From an uncultured Campylobacter sp. (GTDB taxonomy: Bacteria; Campylobacterota; Campylobacteria; Campylobacterales; Campylobacteraceae), in the NCBI RefSeq assembly GCF_937997535.1, contig NZ_CALKTT010000003.1:1-64000 (forward strand): DNA of 64,000 bases, in the 5' to 3' direction. The position numbers and the translations under genes were made by a program. The notes beneath the pieces were generated by a model. It searched no databases and was not told where the DNA came from. It worked only from the letters and a program-made list of their open reading frames with translations. Every line of letters starts with the position of its first letter. Positions within the stretch are counted from its first letter, which is position 1. This document shows, in pieces, positions 52,742 to 61,919 of the stretch.

Positions 52742-52793
52742 TTGCTCCTCCATGCCATTTAGGGAGCAATCTTTAGATTGCGCTTTATAGCGC
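52742..52793. promoter_or_regulatory. Chain of three short inverted repeats upstream of the methyltransferase
   Basis: TTGCTCC (52742-52748) pairs with GGAGCAA (52763-52769). GCAATC (52766-52771) pairs with GATTGC (52776-52781), loop TTTA. GCGC (52780-52783) pairs with GCGC (52790-52793). The arms overlap, so neighbouring hairpins exclude each other, as in attenuators. The region lies between the giant gene's stop and the methyltransferase start, so it could end the virion transcript or control the restriction-modification genes. Confidence 0.5.
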
Positions 52794-52875
52794 CCAAGGA
52801 GGAGAGAGGACCCCTTGAGCGCGGTGATTATATGTCGGTACGTCCTAAATTTTATAAACTCGCCGCGGCGGGCTA

Positions 52876-55800
52876 CTATTGCGAAAACTTCCCGATCTGC
52901 GGGCGGGAGATTAGCGCGGGATCGAATTTCTTAGGCGCGAATTTGCGCTGCTTTTTCTCGTCGCGTAGCCGCTTGAGGCTCTGCACATCAAACTCGAAGC
53001 CCTCCGCGTCCGCCACCTCTTTGAAAATTTCAAGCTTCCGATCGATCTGCTTCTGCTTTTCGGCTTTCTCCGAAGCGCTCATCTTTTCAAGTTTTTCATT
53101 GTGCTTGACCGCCTTTTCGACCTTGTCGGCGTCTTTGCTATCGGGCACCTTGACGTATTCGAGCTCCATCTTTTGCTTGCGTAGCTTGCCGAGTTCAGCG
53201 TTGAGCTCCTTTTGCTGATTGAAGCGGCGCGCGCCCACGCCTCGCTTCAGGATGCCCGCGTATCCCAGCTCGTCCTTGTTGTAGTCTTTCGGCGCGAAAT
53301 CTTTATCCCCCGTGATGTCTGAAAGAGCCTGCTCGCCGAGCTGCTGCCCGTATCTGCCGATCGTAAGCGTAGGTAGATAGTTTTTCGCAGCTTCTTTGAC
53401 GCTCTTGGCGACTTTCACGGCCTTTGGATCGTCCTCGGATGTGATGTTGTAGCCCAGCGTCGATTTGCCGCTTGCGATATTGACTAGACCGCCCACGAAG
53501 CCCCAGCCGCCCTCGAAAACATCGTCGAAACGGAAGCCGGGCGCGGCTCGTCCCGCGTTGAAATAGGTATCGCTATCCCCTATCCTCGCCCACGTTTTGA
53601 GTCCGAAAACGTTCGGGAATTTTGAGCTTTGCGCCCATTTTGGCTTGGTTAGGTTTTCTTTTTCAGTATCTGCGATAATCGAGCTTAGCGATAGCCCCGC
53701 GGCGTCCGCGGCGATAAAAGAGGCTTGCATCATCGCGAAACGATGCGGGTTTTTGAGGATCGCCTTGATCACCATCGGCGTCGATTTGACGGAGTAGTGC
53801 AAAAACGGCATCAATCCCCACTTGTCGCTCTTACGCAAGAAACCGTTGAAATGGGTGCTATAATCGACGTAGTGATACTGCGCGTCACTCATCGCCGCAG
53901 CAAGCTCCTTTTCGCTGAATTTGCTTAGATCGCCCGCGGCGTATCCTCGCTTTGCGGCGATTGCGTCGAGATTTTTTTTAAATCGCGCAATCTTGAAAAT
54001 TTCATCCTCCCACGCATAAGCCTTTCTAGCCGCCCTACCAAGCGCCGAGCCCTCGCTCATGTAGATATTTTTGCCTGCGGTGCTTAGAAAGTCCATAGCC
54101 TTGCCGAGCACGCCGAAAGCCTCGCTATCATTTTTAGGCTTTAGCCCCTTGATCGCACCCTCCAGATCGTCCATAGCGCTATCTAGTCCCAAGCGGCGCG
54201 CGAGCTTCCAATACTCCTGCCGCTGCTGCCGACCCAAAAGCGCCCAGCTCGCAAGAGCCTTTTCGTCGCCGTGCAAAAACGCCAGCACGGCATTGCTCGC
54301 GACGTTGTAAACGTGCGTGAACGGGTTTTTGACCGTCACGTTCACCTTGATATGATCGATCAGAGGCTGCCAGTATTTCTCAAGCGCGCCGAGCTGTCCG
54401 CCCAGAGCCTGCGTGCTTTTCAAAGCTTCCGCCACCTCTTTTGGGACGTATTTGCCTCCCAGAGCGCCGAATTTCTTTATGCCGCCTCCGACCGTTTCGT
54501 CGCTGATCCGCACGTATTGTCCCTGCCTTGCGCCGGCGGGGATTTCGTCGAGCCCGAAGCGGTTTGCGATACCCTCAAGCGCGCGGGCTTTGAGAAGCTG
54601 CGTGCGCTGCTTTGCGAGGGTGTTTGCGACTACGAAGCTGATGTCTGTGCGAAGCCCAAGAGCTCTTTTTTGCGCCTCGCTCAGGTCTTTACGAGCGTAA
54701 AATTTGCCTAGCGTCCTGCTTATTTTGCCGCGCTCGTTTTGCATATACTCGTCGTAGTAGTGTCCGATGTAGTCGGTGAGCTTGTTCTCCTGCTTGAGGG
54801 CGCCCGCTTTGATGAGCTCGTTTGCGTTGTTATCGATCGTATCGCGTAGTTTTTGATAGGTCGCTTGCAGCTCCTGCGGGAGATCGGCTTTAGCTATCTT
54901 TCCATCCAGAGCGTTAAATAGCTGTTCGCTCTGCGCAGTATTAAATTTATCGAGATATTTCGCCGCAGTGCGAGCCTGTGCGTTGATCGCCGCGCTCTCG
55001 CGAAAAAAACTCTCGATCGCGCCGTCTATCTGCCGCTTTGCCGCGTTTCGCAGATCAAGGACGCTCATCCCCCTTTTCACCAAAGCGGGGGTATTTTCGC
55101 CCTCAAAGATGCGATCTACCGCGTTTTCATACTTGTTGATCCCTTTTCGCCAAAGGGTATCGACAAACTGCGCCCACTTGCCGTCCGCGCCGCCGTATGA
55201 TCCCAAAAGCGCGTCCGTTTTGCCTAGCAGATCGTTCATCGTAGGCATATCGGGGTTAAAAGGATCTGCCTGCCGCGCTGCGCGGTCGTATTCGGCTTGT
55301 AATTTCTCCTGCTTTGCTTTGCTTTCTTGGGCGATTTTGGCTTTGAAAGCCCTCTTGTCGGCTCTTTTTAAAATTTCCTCCGCCTTGATGGGATCGGGCT
55401 CGTTCAGAAATTTAGCTTTGGTCTCAAAGCTATAATTTTTCAGCGCCTCATCGCCGCCGAAGAGGCGATCGAACATCGTTTCATTTGCGCGAATGCTCTC
55501 GTCGATATGAGCCTTAGAATACGCGTTGATGCGCGCTCTGCCGCTTTGATCCATATCGATGAATATCATCTGCTCGTCGCCATTTTTGCCGCGCTTTTTG
55601 AATGTGAAGCCGTCGCGGCTGATGTGAGTTAGCTTGGCGCCTGCGATGTCTTTTTTGAGCCGCGCGAGTTGGCTCTCGCTTAGATTCGTCTGCACCCCTT
55701 GCGAGAGCGCGTCGAAATTGCCCGTCCTTACGGCATCCAGCACCTCGCCCGCGGTGTCGTGATCTTTGTAGCTGTCTTTGTAAATTTGCTCTACGCTCTG

Positions 55801-58800
55801 CTCCACCTCCTGCTCGATGTTTGGGCGGCGCTTTTTGATCTCGCCTCCTATATTTTCAATCTCGCTTGCTCTAAATTTAAGCGGCTCCTCGTTTGCGTTC
55901 ACGCCGCCGTCTCGCAAAACGATCGTATCGTCCGGGCTAACGTCAAAGGTGCTTAGCGGGTCTTTGCTCGCTCTTGCGGCATCGTCCAAGCCTAGTCGCG
56001 TCTGCACGTTTCTAGCCTCCGCTTCGCCGTGCAGCTTCGCGTAGTTCGCATCGCCGCGAGTGCCGCCCGTTGCAAAGCCCTCTTTGCTCTGCACCCAGTG
56101 TTGGATCTCGTGCATCAGCGTGGATCTGTCGTTTAAATTTTTAAGGGCGATCGTGCCACTTTGCGGGTCGAAATACCCCGCCTCGCCGCTTTGATAGATA
56201 TTCGGACTTGCGCTGAAATCACCGCTATTTTTGACGTGCTTGATCTGATTGCTGTCAAAGACGATAAGATACGGCTTCGCATCCACTCCGTCGATGTCTT
56301 GCATAACTATGCCGTCATACCCTTTCGACTTCAAAAATTTTTTAAAGCCGTCGCTTTGTTTGTCGGGGTAGAGCTCGGTATTTATCCCTTTGGCTTCGGC
56401 TTCGTCCAGAAGCTTTTGCGCTTTTGCGCTATATGGAAAAGATAGATCGATAGGGTTGTTTGATTTTAGATAGACTTTATAGATTTTGCCGTGTTCTCTA
56501 AATTCATTCGCAATCTCTTTTTCCTGCGAAAACCAAAACCCATATCCGCTCTTATCAAACTCGCCTTTAAACTCCGTGATGTCCTTTGCGGAGCTGCCGT
56601 GATAAAACACTTTCGGGCTTCCGTCCGCGTTCTTGGTGATAGGCGCGCTGTGCTCGTGCCAATTTTGCAAATTTGCGTCATATCTGACCTTTGGGTTTTC
56701 AAATTCCATAGGCTTTTTAAGATTTCTGTCAGAGTAAAAGGTTATAATATCCTCAAGGTCCGCAGGTCGAGGTAATTCGGCCGTGTAAGGCGTCCCTGCG
56801 GACTTGTTACTTGCTACGAGCCTAAATCTCACCCCCTTGTCGTCTTGCCATTCATAAACTCTAGCATTGCGTTTATTTATAAAGGGCTCTTTATACTTTG
56901 CTAAATATTTACGCATGCTCTCGCCTAAATCTAAAAGCTCTTTTTGGCTTACATATCCTTCGCTGCCCTCATTGTTAAGGTGTCTTATTTTTATATGCTT
57001 TGCCCCCTCGCTTCTATCGCCCCTCGCATATCTTAAAGCTCCCTCTATTTGATCTAGGTCTTGCCTTACGTAGGTTGCTATTTTATTATTGTAGGTCACG
57101 TTGTAGATGCCGCGCTTTTCTTTTTGCCCCGCATCTTTTGCAAGCATCGCACCAGACGGAGCGTCGCTTTGCATCTTTACAACCTTTACGTCCTTTAACT
57201 CGGGATAAGCCTTAAATAGCTCATCGTGCTTTAGCAGATCGCCTAGCTTGCCGCCGCTTTGAAATTTAGGATTTAGCTTGGCGTCGCCGTCGCCGATCTC
57301 AAATTTCCAAGCGCCGTCTTTGTCCCGAAACCAGCCCGTATCTCGCCAAATTTCTAGCTCATTTTTTCCCTCTTTCGCCATAGCCTGCGCTTTGCTCAGC
57401 TTATCCGCTTTCACGGGGGCGTATTTTAGCTCGGCGTAGGCTTTCTCTCCTGCAAAAATTTGAGGCTCGAAATCAAGCCCAGTCTTTTTTGCGACCTTTG
57501 TTTTTGCAAACTCGGCGGCGTTAAATAGCGTCGTTTTGGCGCGAGATCTAATCTCGTCGCTTAGAGCCTGCGCGAAAAGATCGGGACGATCGTTTGCGAG
57601 CGTTGGATAGGTCTTTGCCTGCTTTGCGGCGTAGGCTTTCATACTTGCGCGAAAGCCTTTGCGGATCACCGCGACGCCGCCGAGCCCTGCGATGAAGCCC
57701 GCCGCAAATCTCTCGGGGCTAAATTTGCCCTCCTCGTCGGTAGCGCCCAGCGCGCCGCCGCTAAGCCCTCCCGCAAGATGAGCCGGCAGATCGGCGCGCA
57801 CGAAGCCGCTTTGCATATTGCTATTTTTCGGACTTTTCGCTATACTATCAGAAGCGATGTCTGGCCCTTGATTTTTCGTCGCTTGTGGGGCGCTTAGGCC
57901 AGAGAGCGTGTCCCCACCCCAAATTATATCCCCGTTTTTTATTATATTTTTTAAATCCGTATTCCTAAGAGGCGTCGCGGTTATGCCTATAAACTCCCCC
58001 TTGTCGTTTTCTATGACGCTTAAAAATTTCAACGTCTTGTCTTTCTCATCGATAAAGGTTTTGAAAAATCTGTATCTATCACCCTCTTTTGTTATAAAAA
58101 TAGGATTTTGAAGCGTCGGCTTGATTAGATTGATATATTCTAATCTGCGCTCGCCGTCCGCCTTCTCCGCCAAATGATTAAGCATCTTATCTACCGAAAT
58201 TTTAGCCTCGAATATCGGCGTTTTAATAGGCGTTTTAAAATCGTTCACAATCGATAAGAGATCGGCTTTCGGATCAATCCGTAAAGCCAAGTCTTTATTT
58301 CGCGTCAAATTACGCACAGCCAGATCGAGGTTTAGCGCTGCGCCGCCTTGATCTGCCGCATCTTGTGCTGAAACCACTCGCTGTTTTGAAGCTGCGGCAT
58401 CAGCTGCGCTATCGCCTGAAGCGGCCCCGTATCGTCCCACGAGCTCATCGCCCGCGGCATTTTTTGCATCCTCGCCGCCGAGTATAGCAGCAGATCCGCG
58501 CTGCGATGATACCTGCGCATCGCCTCCCGATCCCCGCTCCGCTCGGCTTGGAGTATCGCCGAGATCAGAAACGCCCTTTGATACTCGCTCATCTTTTCCG
58601 CCAGCGCCTGCGCCGTTTGTGTGGACTCCGCGATACGCCGCGTCTGCGTTTGCTTTGCCATTTTGCACTCTCCTTATCTTGCCGTCTTTGATGATCCAAT
58701 CTTTCATTTGATTGTTTACGATGTCGTCGTATTCGGCTTTTGCGACTTTGGCGTCGATATAATTTTTTAGAAATTTTATATCTCCGTCGTCGTATGCCTG

Positions 58801-60669
58801 CATCGCCGCAGCCTGCACGTCGGGAGCGAAACCTTTGCTCGCCAAGCGCGCGCCGTATTGCTCGGTAGTGTAGGGGTGCGCTTTGATGTCATTTTCCACC
58901 CGCCAAATGAAATTTTGCCCGGCATACATAGGATCGACGTCCGCGCCGTCGTTGTAGGCGCGGGTATATCGAAGCTCCGCCTCGCTGGGCTTTATGCGCG
59001 AGTTTAGAAGTTCTCTCTGCGCCCGAGCTGAAAGGGTAGGATTTTCCTTTGCTATCTTTTCCGCCTCTCTTTGCATGGCGGCAAAGCGCTCTATGCCGTC
59101 CGCTCTCATCTGGGCTAGCTCGCTCGCACGATCGGCGACGTGTCTTTGATACTCTTTCGCCCACTCAAGGCGGTTTGCGCGCTCATAAAGCTCGTCCACT
59201 TTTTTAAACGCGCTCTCGCTCAAATGCGCCGAGCGGCTCGCGCCGCGCTCAAGCTCGCCCAAAATTTCATCGGCGGCGTCATCTGCGACGTTTTGGGTTT
59301 TGAGATACTGCCTTACCTGTTCGCGAGGCTCAAAATTTGATTGCGCCCCGCTCGCGACTTCGGCATTCTGTGCGCCCTGCGCCGCAGGGGACGGGGACGA
59401 TTTGATCTCCTGCGCTCCGTCCGCGGCTTTGATCTCTTGCGCACCCTGCGGGGCGGAAGCTGTATTTGTCTGCGCCGCAGCATCGTCCACCGCACGAGCC
59501 GCGCTCTGCTCGCCCCCTGCCGCATCGCTCGCATTCGTTTTCGCGAGCTCGCCCGCTTTTGATTCTTGGGCGCCTTGCGCTGCATCGCTTGCCTTGAGCT
59601 CTTGCGAAGCGGAACCCGCGCCCTCTTTTTGCGCTCCTCCAAGCCCGTCCAGAGCATCATCGAGCACCGCTGCATCATCTGCCGCTTTTGCGGCACCCTC
59701 CGCGCCGTCTGCGGCTTTTTGCCCTGCGTCTGCGGCTTTTGACGTGCCGCGCAGATCCTCCGCGAGGTTTGAGACATTATTTACTTTACCGCGCGAAAGG
59801 GCGCTAAAAAGCGCATTGGCTCCGCCCATCACCAGACCGCTTAAAAGATCGTCTCCGAGCCGCTGCCCGGTGGAAATTTTATCGTCCCCCGCGTTTCTTA
59901 GCTCGTTCATTCCTACGCCTAGAGCAAAGCCCGTGCCCGCACTTTTTGCGATATTCGCCACCTTGGCGCCCTTAGTGAAAATCCCCGCTGGCGCGACGTT
60001 TAAAGGATCGATCAGCGCTTCGCCGAGCATTCCCCACTCTTTGTTATTTTCGGCGATTATCCTATCAAGCTCCTTTACGTTATCGTCGAAGAATTTGCGG
60101 TTTTCTCCGAAAAACTGCTTCGCACCCTCGGCTCCCGCCTTGTCCGACACCCATTCGCCCGCGGTATTTACGGCGCGGCCAAATTGATTTGGGAGCTTGC
60201 CGGCTCCCGCGAAAAACGCAAAGTCCTTATCAAGGCTGTCGGCGGCAAGTCCGTTTTGCTTTATATCCGCCGCTTTGCCCGTGATTTTAGGGCCTATGGT
60301 TAGGGGATTGATCCTGTTTATCAGACGTCCCACGCGACTTGCGATGTCGATCTTATCAGGGTTGAGCTCTCTCCATCTCTGATCCGCCTCATCTACCGCT
60401 TTTTCATCGCCGCTGGCATCAAAAACGTTTCTAAGAAACCTATCCGATGCGCTTGCCGTAGCCTCGTCATTGAGCTTTTTGGCATTATCCGCGTCGAGCT
60501 TTTGAGCGATCGCCATCTTTGCGATGTCCTCTCGCACGCCGCTATCCGCAAGCTCTTTCTTTTTCGCCTCGTATTGTTCCTTTGCAAGAGCTTTGATATA
60601 CTCGGGGCTGTAGCCCTTGCTTTCAAGCTCGGCGATCCGCTCGTTGCCCAAAAAATCTCTTGCAGTCAT
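52876..60669 (-). CDS. Giant phage polyvalent virion protein (2597 aa)
   Basis: The N-terminal 450 residues include hydrophobic Gly/Ala segments (FALGVGMNELRN region) and an Ala/Lys/Gln linker. At about 795-925 is a PBECR2-like nuclease (IFEAKISVDKMLNHLAEK, LKPTLQNPIFIT-type). At 1100-1150 is a polyvalent-associated domain (IWRDTGWFRDKDGAWKFEI). At 1200-1320 is a second barnase/colicin-E5-like region (GAKHIKIRHL, ITFYSDR). At 1345-1480 is an ADP-ribosyltransferase-like domain (VFYHGSSAKDITEF, His1357). A zincin follows with HEIQH at 1520-1524. The long helical C-terminus includes WGLMPFLHYSVKSTPMVIKA near 2275-2295, like phage PLxRFG/LPD38 proteins. Such proteins are injected with phage DNA. 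The ATG overlaps the upstream stop (ATGA). Confidence 0.7.
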   Translation of the reverse strand: MTARDFLGNERIAELESKGYSPEYIKALAKEQYEAKKKELADSGVREDIAKMAIAQKLDADNAKKLNDEATASASDRFLRNVFDASGDEKAVDEADQRWRELNPDKIDIASRVGRLINRINPLTIGPKITGKAADIKQNGLAADSLDKDFAFFAGAGKLPNQFGRAVNTAGEWVSDKAGAEGAKQFFGENRKFFDDNVKELDRIIAENNKEWGMLGEALIDPLNVAPAGIFTKGAKVANIAKSAGTGFALGVGMNELRNAGDDKISTGQRLGDDLLSGLVMGGANALFSALSRGKVNNVSNLAEDLRGTSKAADAGQKAADGAEGAAKAADDAAVLDDALDGLGGAQKEGAGSASQELKASDAAQGAQESKAGELAKTNASDAAGGEQSAARAVDDAAAQTNTASAPQGAQEIKAADGAQEIKSSPSPAAQGAQNAEVASGAQSNFEPREQVRQYLKTQNVADDAADEILGELERGASRSAHLSESAFKKVDELYERANRLEWAKEYQRHVADRASELAQMRADGIERFAAMQREAEKIAKENPTLSARAQRELLNSRIKPSEAELRYTRAYNDGADVDPMYAGQNFIWRVENDIKAHPYTTEQYGARLASKGFAPDVQAAAMQAYDDGDIKFLKNYIDAKVAKAEYDDIVNNQMKDWIIKDGKIRRVQNGKANADAAYRGVHTNGAGAGGKDERVSKGVSDLGDTPSRAERGSGGDAQVSSQRGSAAILGGEDAKNAAGDELVGRYGAASGDSAADAAASKQRVVSAQDAADQGGAALNLDLAVRNLTRNKDLALRIDPKADLLSIVNDFKTPIKTPIFEAKISVDKMLNHLAEKADGERRLEYINLIKPTLQNPIFITKEGDRYRFFKTFIDEKDKTLKFLSVIENDKGEFIGITATPLRNTDLKNIIKNGDIIWGGDTLSGLSAPQATKNQGPDIASDSIAKSPKNSNMQSGFVRADLPAHLAGGLSGGALGATDEEGKFSPERFAAGFIAGLGGVAVIRKGFRASMKAYAAKQAKTYPTLANDRPDLFAQALSDEIRSRAKTTLFNAAEFAKTKVAKKTGLDFEPQIFAGEKAYAELKYAPVKADKLSKAQAMAKEGKNELEIWRDTGWFRDKDGAWKFEIGDGDAKLNPKFQSGGKLGDLLKHDELFKAYPELKDVKVVKMQSDAPSGAMLAKDAGQKEKRGIYNVTYNNKIATYVRQDLDQIEGALRYARGDRSEGAKHIKIRHLNNEGSEGYVSQKELLDLGESMRKYLAKYKEPFINKRNARVYEWQDDKGVRFRLVASNKSAGTPYTAELPRPADLEDIITFYSDRNLKKPMEFENPKVRYDANLQNWHEHSAPITKNADGSPKVFYHGSSAKDITEFKGEFDKSGYGFWFSQEKEIANEFREHGKIYKVYLKSNNPIDLSFPYSAKAQKLLDEAEAKGINTELYPDKQSDGFKKFLKSKGYDGIVMQDIDGVDAKPYLIVFDSNQIKHVKNSGDFSASPNIYQSGEAGYFDPQSGTIALKNLNDRSTLMHEIQHWVQSKEGFATGGTRGDANYAKLHGEAEARNVQTRLGLDDAARASKDPLSTFDVSPDDTIVLRDGGVNANEEPLKFRASEIENIGGEIKKRRPNIEQEVEQSVEQIYKDSYKDHDTAGEVLDAVRTGNFDALSQGVQTNLSESQLARLKKDIAGAKLTHISRDGFTFKKRGKNGDEQMIFIDMDQSGRARINAYSKAHIDESIRANETMFDRLFGGDEALKNYSFETKAKFLNEPDPIKAEEILKRADKRAFKAKIAQESKAKQEKLQAEYDRAARQADPFNPDMPTMNDLLGKTDALLGSYGGADGKWAQFVDTLWRKGINKYENAVDRIFEGENTPALVKRGMSVLDLRNAAKRQIDGAIESFFRESAAINAQARTAAKYLDKFNTAQSEQLFNALDGKIAKADLPQELQATYQKLRDTIDNNANELIKAGALKQENKLTDYIGHYYDEYMQNERGKISRTLGKFYARKDLSEAQKRALGLRTDISFVVANTLAKQRTQLLKARALEGIANRFGLDEIPAGARQGQYVRISDETVGGGIKKFGALGGKYVPKEVAEALKSTQALGGQLGALEKYWQPLIDHIKVNVTVKNPFTHVYNVASNAVLAFLHGDEKALASWALLGRQQRQEYWKLARRLGLDSAMDDLEGAIKGLKPKNDSEAFGVLGKAMDFLSTAGKNIYMSEGSALGRAARKAYAWEDEIFKIARFKKNLDAIAAKRGYAAGDLSKFSEKELAAAMSDAQYHYVDYSTHFNGFLRKSDKWGLMPFLHYSVKSTPMVIKAILKNPHRFAMMQASFIAADAAGLSLSSIIADTEKENLTKPKWAQSSKFPNVFGLKTWARIGDSDTYFNAGRAAPGFRFDDVFEGGWGFVGGLVNIASGKSTLGYNITSEDDPKAVKVAKSVKEAAKNYLPTLTIGRYGQQLGEQALSDITGDKDFAPKDYNKDELGYAGILKRGVGARRFNQQKELNAELGKLRKQKMELEYVKVPDSKDADKVEKAVKHNEKLEKMSASEKAEKQKQIDRKLEIFKEVADAEGFEFDVQSLKRLRDEKKQRKFAPKKFDPALISRPQIGKFSQ
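58332..58661 (-). CDS. Small gene nested in another frame of the giant gene
   Basis: The 109-residue protein has a natural composition, with helical, Gln/Ala/Arg-rich sequence (MAKQTQTRRIAESTQTAQAL at the start, and HKMRQIKAAQR at the end) and no membrane segment. The ATG at 58661 has a near-perfect RBS, AAGGAGAG seven bases upstream. It runs over residues about 670-780 of the giant protein, where the giant's own sequence is Ala/Gly/Asp-rich low complexity. I take it as a probable real phage gene, of unknown function. Confidence 0.55.
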   Translation of the reverse strand: MAKQTQTRRIAESTQTAQALAEKMSEYQRAFLISAILQAERSGDREAMRRYHRSADLLLYSAARMQKMPRAMSSWDDTGPLQAIAQLMPQLQNSEWFQHKMRQIKAAQR

Positions 60670-61541
60670 CAGTTCGCTCCGTCGTCCATATCGCTATCAA
60701 GCGAGGAGTTAAATTTGGCGTTAGGATTTTTCTTTTTCCATTCAATCGCCTTATCTACCCTAGCACTGGCATCGCTAAAGCTCATCCCTCCGCCTACCAG
60801 CGTTTTGATATTGGAGAGACGATTATCGGGATTGCCCAGCTGCTCCATTTGGCGAGTCTCAATCTCGTTTCTTGTCTTGATCAAATCTTTACCCAGAGGA
60901 GATATATAAAAACCTCCGTTTGGATTTTGGGTCACTACGCCCTCGTCCCACATGGTTTGCGCGATAGCACTATCGACTGGGATAGTGGGTTTGAAATAAT
61001 TTTGCTCCATATCGTTCAGCGAGTTAAAATTCTTTTTCACGAAAAATTTTATCTCATCGTCTGACATACCTTTTGTGGCGTTTGGAAACTTCTTCCTCAT
61101 CGCTGCTATCCCTATCGCGTCTTGTTCCCTCTCGGCTTTCGCTTTCTCGGCGTCCTCTATACGCTTTCGCCCTTGCTCGGTGAGTTCGGCATTAAGCTTG
61201 GCGACGCCCAAATTATAATCCCTATTGTCTTTAAAGATTGTGTGATCAAGCTTCTGTTTTTCAAGCCCGTAGCTTCTATCGCCTTTGAGTATGTCGTAGT
61301 TGAGCTCCTTTTCTTTCAGCCCGTAGTTTTTGGTATCCATGTTTTTGAGCCAATCGAATTTATCCGCCTCCATCTTTTCCGCTCGCGCCTGACGCGCGAG
61401 ATCCGCGTCGAGCTTCTCTCTGGCGTGTCCAAGCTCGCCGAGCTTGGTTAGGCTATCGCCGATCGCGGCGACCCCCTGCCCTAGAGCCGCACCGCGATTT
61501 ATACTCGGCTCTCGCAGATATCTGATGTCAAAATATGCCAT
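60669..61541 (-). CDS. Phage virion-associated helical protein
   Basis: The 290-residue protein has a short N-terminal piece (MAYFDIRYLREPSINRGAAL), a long charged coiled-coil stretch (about 40-145, KLDADLARQARAEKMEADKF and similar), and a C-terminal segment ending in Asp/Lys-rich sequence. It is not recognised. The stop overlaps the giant gene's ATG (ATGA), so the two are coupled and probably form part of the same ejected complex. Confidence 0.7.
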   Translation of the reverse strand: MAYFDIRYLREPSINRGAALGQGVAAIGDSLTKLGELGHAREKLDADLARQARAEKMEADKFDWLKNMDTKNYGLKEKELNYDILKGDRSYGLEKQKLDHTIFKDNRDYNLGVAKLNAELTEQGRKRIEDAEKAKAEREQDAIGIAAMRKKFPNATKGMSDDEIKFFVKKNFNSLNDMEQNYFKPTIPVDSAIAQTMWDEGVVTQNPNGGFYISPLGKDLIKTRNEIETRQMEQLGNPDNRLSNIKTLVGGGMSFSDASARVDKAIEWKKKNPNAKFNSSLDSDMDDGAN

Positions 61542-61598
61542 TTTTTGCTCTCCTTATGCCTTGCGGGCGGGCTCATCCGCCCCTATAAATTTCTAGCC

Positions 61599-61841
61599 CT
61601 AGATGGTGGATGCGGACGGCGTCGCGTTCCACAGCGAGGCATCCCAAGCGCTATTGAGCGCCGCTTGCGCCTGCTTCTTTCTCGCCCTCTCCTCGCGAAG
61701 AAGATCCGCATTGAGATTGTATGTCCGCTCCGCGGCCTTGGCCTGCTGCCTTGCGGCGTAAGCATTACCGATGCCGCCCGCCAACGCACCCAGCCCGGTC
61801 AATACGTCGCTACCTTTGACGTTTTTTAGCCAGTCCCACAT
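61599..61841 (-). CDS. Small phage structural protein
   Basis: The 80-residue protein starts MWDWLKNVKGSDVLTGLG, followed by a small Gly/Ala-rich helix and a helix rich in Ala, Gln, Arg and Lys. AAAGGAT stands before the ATG. Size, position and composition recall small internal virion proteins of short-tailed phages. No family is certain. Confidence 0.6.
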   Translation of the reverse strand: MWDWLKNVKGSDVLTGLGALAGGIGNAYAARQQAKAAERTYNLNADLLREERARKKQAQAALNSAWDASLWNATPSASTI

Positions 61842-61919
61842 TTTCTATCCTTTCATACTGAATTTCTATTGATCTTAGCCCCAAAAATCCTTATTTTTAT
61901 AAACTTCGGCGCGCCGAAT

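Noticed and set aside
59300..60187. Long plus-strand open frame (295 codons) opposite the giant gene
   Set aside because: It is the antisense shadow of the Ala/Lys/Gln linker of the giant protein, giving Ala/Ser/Cys/Pro runs typical of such shadows.
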